From assembly GCF_020400655.1 (NCBI RefSeq), contig NZ_JAINRC010000001.1:248001-312000 (forward strand): a DNA stretch of 64,000 nt, read 5' to 3'. Below the pieces are notes generated by a model, which saw only the letters and a program-made list of their open reading frames with translations, did no database searches and was not told the DNA's origin. Origin of the DNA: Streptomyces spinosus (GTDB lineage: Bacteria > Actinomycetota > Actinomycetes > Streptomycetales > Streptomycetaceae). Positions 45,527 to 56,030 of this stretch are shown here, piece by piece; position 1 is the first letter of the stretch, and every line of letters starts with the position of its first letter. Position numbers and translations under genes: made by a program.

Positions 45527-46365
45527 GGCTGCACCAGCCCTTCGTAGGCGTCGGGGCGGCGGTCGCGGTAGAAGGCCCACTGCCGCCGCACTTCCTCGAT
45601 GAGGTCGAAGTCCAGGTCCCGGACGAGGAGTTCCTCGCTCTTGTCGCTCGCGACCTCACCCACGAACCGTCCGCGCGGATCGACGAAGTACGACGTGCCG
45701 TAGAAGTCGTTGTCGCCGTACCCCTCCTGCCCGACCCGGTTGATGGCGGCGATGTAGTACTCGTTGGCGACGGCCGCGGCGGGCTGCTCCAGCTGCCACA
45801 GGTAGGCGGACAGGCCCCGGTGGGTGGCGGACGGGTTGTAGACCAACTGGGCGCCGTTGAGTCCGAGTTGCCGCCAGCCCTCCGGGAAGTGGCGGTCGTA
45901 GCAGATGTAGACGCCGACCTTGCCGACGGCGGTGTCGAAGACGGGCCAGCCGAGGTTGCCGGGTTTGAAGTAGTACTTCTCCCAGAAGCCCCTGACCTGC
46001 GGGATGTGGTGCTTGCGGTACTTGCCGAGGTAGCTGCCGTCGGCGTCGATCACGGCGGCGGTGTTGTAGTAGAAGCCGGACTGCTCGACCTCGAACACCG
46101 GCACGACGATCACCATGCCGGTCTCGCGCGCCAGTTCCCGCATCCGGCGTACGGTCGGCCCGTCGGGCACGGGCTCGGCCCAGCGGTAGTGCTCCGGCTC
46201 CTGGACCTGGCAGAAGTAGGGGGCGTTGAAGACCTCCTGGAACCCGATGATCCGCGCGCCCCGGCGGGCCGCCTCGCGGGCGTGCTCCTCGTGCTTCGCG
46301 ACCATGGACTCGGTGTCGCCGGTCCAGGTGGCCTGGACCAGAGCGGCGCGGACGACGTTGGTCAT
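45523..46365 (-). CDS. Beta-ureidopropionase-like amidohydrolase (nitrilase superfamily), copy 2
   Basis: A 280-residue paralogue of the protein at 41662 with the same triad (GFQEVFNAPYFC, YRKHHIPQVRGFWEKYYF, ICYDRHFPEGW). It is the first gene of the operon with the aminotransferase and pucR. ATG 46365 is chosen because AGGAG lies six bases upstream; a start at 46383 would be too early. Two such enzymes in one cluster may divide substrates (for example N-carbamoyl-beta-alanine and N-carbamoyl-beta-aminoisobutyrate) or expression states. Confidence 0.92.
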   Translation of the reverse strand: MTNVVRAALVQATWTGDTESMVAKHEEHAREAARRGARIIGFQEVFNAPYFCQVQEPEHYRWAEPVPDGPTVRRMRELARETGMVIVVPVFEVEQSGFYYNTAAVIDADGSYLGKYRKHHIPQVRGFWEKYYFKPGNLGWPVFDTAVGKVGVYICYDRHFPEGWRQLGLNGAQLVYNPSATHRGLSAYLWQLEQPAAAVANEYYIAAINRVGQEGYGDNDFYGTSYFVDPRGRFVGEVASDKSEELLVRDLDFDLIEEVRRQWAFYRDRRPDAYEGLVQP

Positions 46366-46394
46366 GAGCTGCTCCTTCGACACGACGTCAGAGC

Positions 46395-46422
46395 CTCTAC
46401 GCCCGTAGAGCAGGCCGTAGAG
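46395..46422. promoter_or_regulatory. Operator-like repeats at the copy 2 transcription start
   Basis: CTCTACG (46395-46401) and CGTAGAG (46404-46410) form a tight palindrome, and a further CGTAGAG is at 46416-46422. All three lie just downstream of the -10 element, over the predicted start of transcription, a position typical of repressor binding. Confidence 0.55.
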
Positions 46423-46427
46423 GGACG

Positions 46428-46456
46428 AAAGTAAGCCTCCGGGCGGCCCTTGCCAA
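46428..46456 (-). promoter_or_regulatory. Promoter of the amidohydrolase-aminotransferase-pucR operon
   Basis: On the minus strand TTGGCA (46456-46451) and TACTTT (46433-46428) are 17 bp apart, a good sigma-70-class promoter about 60 bases upstream of ATG 46365. Confidence 0.6.
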
Positions 46457-46788
46457 GACCATCGCCGTCAACCCGCTGAGTCGATCTCGATTGGCACCCC
46501 TGTGGGTGAGCCGCCGGCCCGCCCCGGGGCGTGGATCGTGACACACCGGGACACTGCCCACCCCGGGCCGTCACGCGACGCACCCGGCGGCACGCGGCGC
46601 GTGCACGGGGCCCCGGTGCCGCCGGGCGGCCTCGCCGGGCGCATGGACGCGGACGTGGGCGGCTGCCGGGCGCGCCCCAGCCAACACCAGTGGTGTTACG
46701 AGCCCGCTACCGCGAGTTTTCCGGCAGCGCGCCGGCGCTCACGCGGAACCTCGGCCGTGGCGGGCCCGGCGCCGTCGTACGGGTCCCT
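46457..46788. other. Intergenic, no gene recognised
   Basis: This stretch of about 330 bp lies between the pyrimidine operon promoter and the end of the XRE gene. It has GC-rich open frames but none with family resemblance or a ribosome site. Confidence 0.5.
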
Positions 46789-47040
46789 TCAGGCGGCCAC
46801 CAGGGCACACCGGGCGACCAGCTCGTCCATCGACAGACCCAGCACGCGCGCCAGCGCGGCCACGGTGAAGAACGCCGGCGTCGGCGCCCGCCCCGTCTCG
46901 ATCTTGCGCAGGGTCTCGGCCGAGACGCCCGCCTCGGCGGCGACGTCGACCATGCTGCGTTCGCCACGCGCCGCCCGCAGCAACTGCCCGAGCCGCTCGC
47001 CGCGTTCACGCTCTTCGGGGGTGAGGGGGGTGCGCACCAT
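46789..47040 (-). CDS. XRE-family helix-turn-helix regulator
   Basis: An 83-residue protein that is a single XRE domain: GERLGQLLRAARGERSMVDVAAEAGVSAETLRKIETGRAPTP, then VAALARVLGLSMDELV. ATG 47040 lies directly downstream of a TAGAAT -10 element with no ribosome site, so it looks leaderless. It is divergent from a second methionine aminopeptidase gene, and the 61-bp gap carries a palindrome overlapping that gene's -10. It most likely represses itself and the aminopeptidase. Confidence 0.88.
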   Translation of the reverse strand: MVRTPLTPEERERGERLGQLLRAARGERSMVDVAAEAGVSAETLRKIETGRAPTPAFFTVAALARVLGLSMDELVARCALVAA

Positions 47041-47047
47041 GCGGCCC

Positions 47048-47053
47048 ATTCTA
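47048..47053 (-). promoter_or_regulatory. -10 element of the XRE gene
   Basis: TAGAAT on the minus strand, with the expected transcription start at 47041-47040, coincides with the ATG. Confidence 0.5.
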
Positions 47054-47081
47054 ATACCACCCCACCCTCAACCCCATTCAA

Positions 47082-47091
47082 ATACCGGTAT
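47082..47091. promoter_or_regulatory. Candidate XRE operator
   Basis: ATACCGGTAT is a perfect 10-bp palindrome overlapping the -10 of the aminopeptidase gene. A further half-site ATACC at 47054-47058 touches the -10 of the XRE gene. Confidence 0.55.
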
Positions 47092-47094
47092 AGT
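47089..47094 (+). promoter_or_regulatory. -10 element of the aminopeptidase gene
   Basis: TATAGT is close to consensus and ends seven bases before ATG 47102, which implies a leaderless transcript. Confidence 0.55.
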
Positions 47095-47101
47095 AATTGG
47101 C

Positions 47102-47878
47102 ATGGTGGAACTGAAGACGGACACGTCGATCGACGCGATGCACGCGACGGGCCGGGTCGTCGGCCGCGCCCTGACGGCCGTACGCGAGGCAGCGCACGTC
47201 GGCGTCCGCCTGCTGGAGCTGGACGAGGTGGCCCGGGAGGTGCTGCGCGAGGCGGGCGCGACCTCGCCGTTCCTCGGCTACCGCCCCTTCTTCGCCCCGA
47301 CCCCGTTCCCCGCGGTGATCTGCGCCTCGGTGAACGACGCGATCGTCCACGGCATCCCCACCAGGTACCGGCTCCGCGACGGCGACCTGCTCTCCGTCGA
47401 CTGCGGCGCGCTGCTGGACGGCTGGGCCGGCGACTCGGCGATCAGCTTCACGGTGGGCCGCCCGCGCCCCGCGGACCTCCGGCTGATCGAGACCGCCGAG
47501 CGGGCGCCGGCCGCGGGCATCGAGGCGGCGGTGGCCGGCAACCGCGTCGGCGACATCGCGCACGCCGTCGGCCGGGTCTGCCGTGGGGCCGGTTACGGCA
47601 TCCCGGACGGCTTCGGGGGGTACGGCGTGGGCCGCCGTATGCACGAGGAGCCCGACGTCCCCAACGAGGGCCGCCCGGGCCGCGGCCTGCCGCTGCGCCC
47701 GGGCATGGTCCTCGCCGTCGAACCCATGGTGATCGCGAGCGGCAGCGCCGCCTACTACCCGGCGGCCGACGGCTGGACCCTGCGCACCTCCGACGGCTCC
47801 CGCGCGGCCCACTGCGAGCACACGGTCGCGGTCACGGAAGACGGTCCCCGGGTCCTGACGGCCCGCGAGCTTCCCTGA
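47102..47878 (+). CDS. map: Type I methionine aminopeptidase
   Basis: A 258-residue pita-bread metallopeptidase that removes the initiator Met. Metal ligands are in LLSVDCGALLDGWAGDS (two Asp), GVGRRMHEEPDVPN (His) and MVLAVEPMV plus CEHTVAVTEDG (two Glu). The family's NDAIVHGIPT with its catalytic-site His is present. It has no N-terminal zinc extension. Streptomyces genomes normally encode a housekeeping map elsewhere with the ribosomal genes, so this is probably a second copy under the control of the divergent XRE protein. It may serve a special condition or resistance to aminopeptidase inhibitors; this is inference. Confidence 0.92.
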   Translation: MVELKTDTSIDAMHATGRVVGRALTAVREAAHVGVRLLELDEVAREVLREAGATSPFLGYRPFFAPTPFPAVICASVNDAIVHGIPTRYRLRDGDLLSVDCGALLDGWAGDSAISFTVGRPRPADLRLIETAERAPAAGIEAAVAGNRVGDIAHAVGRVCRGAGYGIPDGFGGYGVGRRMHEEPDVPNEGRPGRGLPLRPGMVLAVEPMVIASGSAAYYPAADGWTLRTSDGSRAAHCEHTVAVTEDGPRVLTARELP

Positions 47879-47982
47879 GCGACGCGGGGCCTGCCGCTCG
47901 GACGGCCGCGCCCCCGGGCGCGAGCGGCCACGACGCGCTTCGGCGCACGTGCCGGACCGGTCCCGCACCCCACTGGGCGAAC

Positions 47983-48017
47983 ATGCCCACCCCCACGGAT
48001 CGTGTCATCGTGGGCAT
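47983..48017. promoter_or_regulatory. Inverted repeat upstream of clpC
   Basis: ATGCCCAC (47983-47990) and GTGGGCAT (48010-48017) form perfect 8-bp arms 19 bp apart, with a smaller CAC-GGATC-GTG nested inside. It does not match the HspR or CtsR operator consensus. Confidence 0.4.
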
Positions 48018-48078
48018 GAGCAACCCGCCCCCGGGTTACCCGGCCGCTCCGCATGTCGTCAGCGAAGGAACCCACGCG

Positions 48079-50622
<2,544 letters not shown>

Positions 50623-50625
50623 TCC

Positions 50626-50651
50626 GGCGGCCGGGGACCACCCCGGCCGCC
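50626..50651 (+). terminator. Hairpin terminator after clpC
   Basis: GGCGGCCGGGG and CCCCGGCCGCC form a perfect 11-bp stem with a 4-base loop, immediately after the clpC stop codon. Confidence 0.85.
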
Positions 50652-50789
50652 GACGGGTGCCACCGGCGCGTCGCGGCCCCGGCCGGCTGGTGTCGCGCCG
50701 GGGCCGGGCTGTCGGTCGGGGCGCCGGCCCCGAGCCCCGTCCGTCGGCCCGCCCGCGACGCGATGCGGCGCACCGCGGCCGGCTCGGCC

Positions 50790-52592
50790 TCAGCGCGCCG
50801 GGCGGACCACCATCGCCGAGCCGCCGCCGCGCCGTACCTTCTCGGCTGCGGCCAGCCACTTGCCGTCCGGCAGCCGCTGCACGCCCGTGGCCGCCCCGAT
50901 CTCCGGGTTGAGGCTGAAGGAGTGCCCGATGGCCTCCAGCCGCTTGCGCAGGTCGCTGTCGTACAGCCCGGGTTCCAGCTCCGTCCGGGCCGCGTTGCGC
51001 TGGCTGGCGCGCGGTGCGGCGATCGCGTCCACCAGGGGCAGCTTCCGGTCCAGGAACCCGGTGAGCGTCTGCAGCACGGTGGTGATGATGGTCGCGCCGC
51101 CGGGTGAACCGAGCGCCACGACCGGCCTGTTGTGCCGGTCCAGGACGATCGTCGGGGAGATGGAGGAGCGCGGCCGCTTGCCGGGGCCCGGCAGGTTCGG
51201 GTCGTGCACGGCGGGGTTGGCCGGGGCGAAGGAGAAGTCGGTCAGCTCGTTGTTGAGCAGGAAGCCCCGGCCCGGGACGGTGATGCCGCTGCCGCCGGTC
51301 TGCTCGATGGTGAGCGTGTAGGCGACGACGTTGCCCCACTTGTCGGCCACGGTGAGGTGAGTGGTGTTCTCGCCCTCGTAGGTGGTCGGGGCCGCCGTAC
51401 CGCCCTGGCCGCAGGACGCCGGGTGCCGGGGGTCGCCGGGGGCGAGCGGGCTGCCGAGGACCGCGTCGTCCTTGATCAGGCAGGCGCGGGAGTCGGCGTA
51501 CCGCTGGGACAGCAGCTCCTTCGTCGGCACGTCCTCGAAGGCGGGGTCGCCGACCCAGCGCCCGCGGTCGGCGAAGGCGATGCGGCTGGCCTCGATGAAG
51601 TGGTGCAGGTACTGCACCTCGCTCGCCTTCGACAGATCCGTGTTCTCCAGGATGTTCAGTGCCTCGCCGACGGTGGTGCCGCCGGAGGAGGAGGGCGCGA
51701 TGGAGTACACGTTCAGGCCGCGGTACGACGTCCTGGTGGGCGCCTGGAGTTTCGCGCGGTAGACGGCGAAGTCCTTCTCGGCCAGCTTGCCGGGGCGGGC
51801 GTTCCAGCCGGAGGCGGGGTCCACGGGCGGGTGTTCGACCGTCTTGACGATGTCGTCGCCGATGTCACCGCGGTAGACGGCGCCGACGCCCTGCCGGCCC
51901 AGCTGCTCGTAGGTCCGGGCGAGTTCGGGGTTCTTGAACGTGGAACCGACGACGGGCAGCCGTCCGTTCGGCAGGAACAGCTTGGCGGTGTCCGGGAAGT
52001 AGCGGAACCGGGTCTCGTTGGACGCCGTCTGCGCGCGGAAGGTGTCGTCCACCGTGAAGCCGTCGCGGGCGATGCGCTCGGCGGGCTTCAGCAGGGTGCC
52101 GAGCCGCTTGCTGCCCCACGCCTCCAGCGCCTGCTGCCAGGTGGCGGGCGTGCCCGGGGTGCCGACGCTCAGGCCGCTGCTGACGGCGTCGGCGAAGGCG
52201 AGCGGCTTGCCGTTCTCCGTGAACAGGTCGGCGTCGGCGCTCAGCGGCGCGGTCTCGCGCCCGTCGATGGTGTGCACCGTGCGGGACTTGGCGTCGTAGT
52301 AGACGAAGTAGCCGCCTCCTCCGATGCCGGCCGAGTAGGGCTCGGTGACGCCGAGCGCGGCGGCGGTGGCGACGGCCGCGTCGACCGCGTTGCCGCCGTG
52401 CTTGAGCACTTCGATGCCGGCGGCGGAGGCGTCGGCGTCGACGCTGGCGACGGCGCCGCCGTAGCCGACCGCCACGGGGACCTTCGCCGGCGTTCTGTCC
52501 GCCGTGGCGGCGGGCGGCGCCACGGCCCCCACCGACACCACGGCGGCCGAGACCGCCAGAACCGACAGTTTCCGCGTGCCTGGACGACCCAT
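50790..52592 (-). CDS. ggt: Secreted gamma-glutamyltransferase
   Basis: A 600-residue proenzyme. A Sec signal peptide covers residues 1 to about 31 (KLSVLAVSAAVVSVGAVAPPAATA). The Ntn-hydrolase nucleophile is the Thr in ENTTHLTVADKWGN; other blocks are GIEVLKHGGNAVDAAVATAAAL, SAGIGGGGYF and LGSPGGATIITTVLQTL, the latter forming the oxyanion region. It cleaves itself into two subunits and then hydrolyses or transfers gamma-glutamyl groups outside the cell. GGGAGG precedes the ATG. It is more canonical than the cytoplasmic copy at 31589. Confidence 0.95.
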   Translation of the reverse strand: MGRPGTRKLSVLAVSAAVVSVGAVAPPAATADRTPAKVPVAVGYGGAVASVDADASAAGIEVLKHGGNAVDAAVATAAALGVTEPYSAGIGGGGYFVYYDAKSRTVHTIDGRETAPLSADADLFTENGKPLAFADAVSSGLSVGTPGTPATWQQALEAWGSKRLGTLLKPAERIARDGFTVDDTFRAQTASNETRFRYFPDTAKLFLPNGRLPVVGSTFKNPELARTYEQLGRQGVGAVYRGDIGDDIVKTVEHPPVDPASGWNARPGKLAEKDFAVYRAKLQAPTRTSYRGLNVYSIAPSSSGGTTVGEALNILENTDLSKASEVQYLHHFIEASRIAFADRGRWVGDPAFEDVPTKELLSQRYADSRACLIKDDAVLGSPLAPGDPRHPASCGQGGTAAPTTYEGENTTHLTVADKWGNVVAYTLTIEQTGGSGITVPGRGFLLNNELTDFSFAPANPAVHDPNLPGPGKRPRSSISPTIVLDRHNRPVVALGSPGGATIITTVLQTLTGFLDRKLPLVDAIAAPRASQRNAARTELEPGLYDSDLRKRLEAIGHSFSLNPEIGAATGVQRLPDGKWLAAAEKVRRGGGSAMVVRPAR

Positions 52593-52701
52593 CCGTACCT
52601 CCCGTCGGGACAAGTCCGCGCAGCGTAACCGGATGACCGGTACTACCGACAGTACGCCTGCGCACCGTGGCCGTCGCCCGGGCCCGCTACCATGCGCGGC
52701 C

Positions 52702-53448
52702 ATGAACGACGACGTGCGCAACATCGCCCTCGGAGTCATAGCCGCGGGCGTCTCGGCCGCGCTGGGCTGGGTCGCCCGTACGTACCTGTGGAGGCGCCGG
52801 CTGCGCCGCAAGCAGGCCTTCTTCGGGCTGCCGGACCACGCCGAGTCGCTGCTGGTGGTCAACCGCAACGCGGGCGGGCCGGAGCTGTCGGTGATGCGGC
52901 ACGACGTGTTCGCCCTGCTGGAACTGTCCGCCCTCATCAAGGACTGCAACGCCCACGCGCGGGTGGTCGCGCACGACGCGGCCCAGCAGGGGTTCGGCGA
53001 GCGCACGGAGTTCTGCCTCGGCGGTCCCGCCTCGAACCGCCGGATGGAGGCCCACCTCTCCTCGCTGCTGCCGGGCGTGCGGATGAACGCGGAGGCCGCG
53101 ACGGGCCCGGAGGTCGGCGCCATCCGGATCGGCGGTGAGGAGTACCGCATGGACGGCGGCCGCAGCGAGTACGTGCTGCTCGCCCGGCTCACCGCGGACG
53201 GCGGCCCGGACACCCGCCCCGTGTTCCTCTTCTGCGGCCAGCGGGCGATCACCAACCAGGCGGCGACCCGCTACCTCGCCCGCCACCACGAGCGGCTGGC
53301 CCGCAAGTACGGCGGCGGTTCCTTCGTGTTGCTGCTGAAGGTGGTCAACTCCCAGGCGTACGGCCCGGATGTGGTGGAGCTGGTGGCGGACGTGACGCGG
53401 GCGGCGCGGACACCGCTGCCGGAGCCCGCTCCCAGTACCGCCGAGTGA
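52702..53448 (+). CDS. Membrane-anchored protein of unknown function
   Basis: A 248-residue protein. One N-terminal helix (IALGVIAAGVSAALGWVA) followed by RRRLRRK predicts an inner-membrane anchor with the rest in the cytoplasm. The soluble part starts HAESLLVVNRNAGGPELSVMRHDVFALLELSALIKDCNA, has EFCLGGPASNRRMEAHL and ends FLFCGQRAITNQAATRYLARHHERLARKYG. The alternating strand-helix layout suggests a Rossmann-like or nucleotide-binding fold, but no known motif is seen and the gene is not recognised. TACCAT at 52688-52693 is a possible -10 for a near-leaderless transcript. It is divergent from ggt. Confidence 0.8.
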   Translation: MNDDVRNIALGVIAAGVSAALGWVARTYLWRRRLRRKQAFFGLPDHAESLLVVNRNAGGPELSVMRHDVFALLELSALIKDCNAHARVVAHDAAQQGFGERTEFCLGGPASNRRMEAHLSSLLPGVRMNAEAATGPEVGAIRIGGEEYRMDGGRSEYVLLARLTADGGPDTRPVFLFCGQRAITNQAATRYLARHHERLARKYGGGSFVLLLKVVNSQAYGPDVVELVADVTRAARTPLPEPAPSTAE

Positions 53449-53476
53449 CACTTCAACAACCTTTACCGGCACGTAA

Positions 53477-53502
53477 CTTACCGACGGGTTACTTGCGGTA
53501 AG
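53477..53502. promoter_or_regulatory. Inverted repeat upstream of CocE-type hydrolase
   Basis: CTTACCG (53477-53483) and CGGTAAG (53496-53502) are 12 bp apart in the promoter region of the gene at 53557. Several further GTTAC/GTAAC words surround it. No promoter hexamers were assigned. Confidence 0.3.
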
Positions 53503-53556
53503 AGAGCGCGGTTACCGTCGGGTCACTTTGCACGGACACGAGTGAAGGAGTGACCC

Positions 53557-55122
53557 ATGGGACACGGACGCACCGCGCTGCGCGCCTCCGCCGCCGGAGC
53601 CGTCTCGGCGGCCCTGCTCGCCGGCTCGGTCGTCGGTCTGGCACCGGCCGCCGAGGCCGCCCCCGGCGTCCGGTTCGTCGACATCGCCGGCGACGGCGGC
53701 ACCGTACTGAAGGCCCACGTCCTCACCCCCGAGGGCGCCGACGGCTCACGCCGCTACCCGCTCGTCGTGCTGCCCACCAGCTGGGGCCTGCCGCAGGTGG
53801 AATACCTGGCCCAGGCCCGGAGACTGGCCGACTCCGGCTATGTGGTGCTCACCTACAACGTGCGCGGGTTCTGGCAGTCCGGCGGCCGGATAGAAGTGGC
53901 CGGCCCGCCCGACACGGCGGACGCCTCCAGGGTCATCGACTGGGCCCTCGCCCACACCCCGGCCGACCCGGAGCACATCGGCATGGCCGGGGTGTCGTAC
54001 GGCGCCGGGATCAGCCTGCTCACCGCCGCGCACGACAAGCGCGTCAGGGCCGTGGCCGCGCTCAGCGGGTGGGCCGACCTGATCGACTCCGTCTACTCGG
54101 GCCGCACCCAGCACCTCCAGGCGGCGGCCGTGCTGGACGGCGCGGCCGGCCTCACCGGCCGCGAGAGCGCCGAACTGCGCGCCATCTTCGACAACCTGTA
54201 CGCCTCGGACCTGTCGAAGGAACAGGACATGATCGACTGGGGGCGGAAGCGTTCCGCCATGACCTATGTGGACCAGCTCAACAGGAACGGCGCCGCCGTC
54301 ATGCTGGCCAACGCCTGGGGCGACACGGTGTTCCCGGCGAACCAGTACGCCTCCTTCTACGAGAAGCTGACCGTCCCGAAACGGCTGGAACTGCGCCCCG
54401 GAGACCACGCGACACCCGAGCTCACCGGTCTGTTCGGACTGCCCAACGACGTGTGGACGGACACCCGGCGCTGGTTCGACCACTACCTCGCGGGCGCCGA
54501 CAACGGCGTCGACCGCGAGCAGCCGGTCCGGCTCAAGTCCCGTACCGCGGGGGCGTACGAGGGGTACCCGGACTGGAAGTCGGTCACCGCGACCCGGCGC
54601 GAGCTCGCGCTCACCGGCTCGCCCACCATCCACGCGAACGTCGACTCCGGCGCGGACGGCGGGATCGTCTTCCTCTCCAGCATCCTGGACCAGGTCGCCC
54701 AACTGCCGCCCACCGCCTCGCTGCCGCCGCTGCCGCGCCGCTGGGCGGCCGTGTGGCAGTCGGAGCGGTACGGCACCGCCCAGCGGGTGCGCGGCACGGC
54801 CACCGTGCACACCACGCTCACCCCGACCGCGGAGAGCGGCACGTTCATCGCCTACCTGTACGACGTGGGCCCGCTCGGCATCGGCAAGCTCGTCACGCAC
54901 GCGCCCTGGACGTGGCACGGGCGGACGCCCGGCGAGCCGTTCGCCGTCGACGTGGACCTGTACTCCACGGCCTACGACGTCCCCGCCGGGCACCGCCTCG
55001 CGCTGGTGGTCGACACGGTCGACCCGCTCTACGCCGAGCACAACCCGTCCGGCGCGCAGCTGACCTTCTCCTCGCCCCCGGACGACCCGTCGTACGTGTC
55101 CGTCCCGCTCGGCGAGCAGTGA
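53557..55122 (+). CDS. Secreted CocE/NonD-family hydrolase
   Basis: A 521-residue protein with a signal peptide (residues 1 to about 35, ALLAGSVVGLAPAAEAA). The alpha/beta-hydrolase domain carries the nucleophile Ser147 in AGVSYGAG, with an Asp in ANAWGDTVFPANQ and a His in LRPGDHATPEL. The C-terminal third is the jelly-roll domain of X-Pro dipeptidyl peptidases and cocaine esterase (YGTAQRVRGTATVHTTLTPT, DVDLYSTAYDVPAGHRLALVV). It probably releases dipeptides or cleaves esters outside the cell. GAAGGAG precedes the ATG. No operon partner is apparent. Confidence 0.92.
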   Translation: MGHGRTALRASAAGAVSAALLAGSVVGLAPAAEAAPGVRFVDIAGDGGTVLKAHVLTPEGADGSRRYPLVVLPTSWGLPQVEYLAQARRLADSGYVVLTYNVRGFWQSGGRIEVAGPPDTADASRVIDWALAHTPADPEHIGMAGVSYGAGISLLTAAHDKRVRAVAALSGWADLIDSVYSGRTQHLQAAAVLDGAAGLTGRESAELRAIFDNLYASDLSKEQDMIDWGRKRSAMTYVDQLNRNGAAVMLANAWGDTVFPANQYASFYEKLTVPKRLELRPGDHATPELTGLFGLPNDVWTDTRRWFDHYLAGADNGVDREQPVRLKSRTAGAYEGYPDWKSVTATRRELALTGSPTIHANVDSGADGGIVFLSSILDQVAQLPPTASLPPLPRRWAAVWQSERYGTAQRVRGTATVHTTLTPTAESGTFIAYLYDVGPLGIGKLVTHAPWTWHGRTPGEPFAVDVDLYSTAYDVPAGHRLALVVDTVDPLYAEHNPSGAQLTFSSPPDDPSYVSVPLGEQ

Positions 55123-55595
55123 TCTCCGGCTGCCGCCGGACGAGCCTGGCCCGTTGAACCGCCGCCCCCCTGGCGGCAGCGCCCCGGACCCGGGAGCGGC
55201 GAGCGCCGTCCCCTCGGTCCTGGGGCCGCGCCGCTCCCGCCGGGACACCCGGTCGGCGAACCGGGAGAGCAGCACGCACATCCGATGCGGATCGGCGACA
55301 TCACCATCACCACAGGGATGAACCGCAAATCGTAGTCGAGGTTGGAGGCGATGAGTTCCCCGCGTGGCGGAACTCCTCGTCGGCGGCTCGCGGATGGCGG
55401 GTGCGAACGGGGCCCCGCTCCGGCCGCGTTCGGGGGGCGTCGGTGCCGCGGGGCCCGGGCGGTGGCGGTGCGCCGACGGCGAACGGGACGACAGGGGAAC
55501 GGTGTCGATGCCCCAGGGCGGCGCCCCGTCGGGCGGCACGGTGGCCCACGCGGTGCCCGGGAACCGGCACGGGGCGACCGGCGCCGGCACCGGCG
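55123..55595. other. Intergenic, no gene recognised
   Basis: This 470-bp stretch between convergent genes is GC-rich with short open frames in several phases, none with family resemblance. No strong terminator hairpin was identified. Confidence 0.5.
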
Positions 55596-56015
55596 TCAGG
55601 TCTCGGCGATCTCCGCGTACAGCTGGGACAGCTCGGGAACCCCGCTCACCGCCCACTCCTCCCCGGCCGGCACCACCTCCACCGCACGGCCGGAGGCGAG
55701 GCGTACGACGGGCTCGCCGTCGGGCCGGATCCGCCAGCCGGCGCCGGGTACGGTGCGCACGACGACCGTGCCCAGGTACAGCCCGGCGTCGTGACCCAGC
55801 CAGGGCAGGATCTCCGGGTCGTCCCGCCAGCGCGGGACCATCTGGTCCAGGGCCTCCAGGGAGGCCGGGGTGTCGTCGAGGAGGACGCCCGCCCGAGCCG
55901 CCTGCGAGCGCAGCAGCTCGCACTCGGACAGCAGCGCGGCGACCGCCTCGGGGTCTGCGCGGCGCGCCGCTCCGGCCTTCTTCGCGTGCCGGGGGCCCAG
56001 GAACGGAAGGTTCAT
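55596..56015 (-). CDS. Small conserved protein, DUF6278-like
   Basis: A 139-residue soluble protein: a basic N-terminus (GPRHAKKAGAARR), a helical part (PEAVAALLSECELLRSQAARAGVLLDDTPASLEALDQM) and a C-terminal beta-rich part (LGHDAGLYLGTVVVRTVPGAGWRIRPDG). The pattern resembles a small Streptomyces family annotated DUF6278. Its function is unknown. It lies 15 bp downstream of the exonuclease III gene on the same strand and probably shares its message. Confidence 0.78.
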   Translation of the reverse strand: MNLPFLGPRHAKKAGAARRADPEAVAALLSECELLRSQAARAGVLLDDTPASLEALDQMVPRWRDDPEILPWLGHDAGLYLGTVVVRTVPGAGWRIRPDGEPVVRLASGRAVEVVPAGEEWAVSGVPELSQLYAEIAET

Positions 56016-56030
56016 GGACCCAGCGTGGCA

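Noticed and set aside
41662..46365. True nitrilases
   Set aside because: The active-site context (ICYDRHFPEGW and YRK-HIPQV) and the dihydropyrimidinase neighbours fit N-carbamoyl amidases instead.
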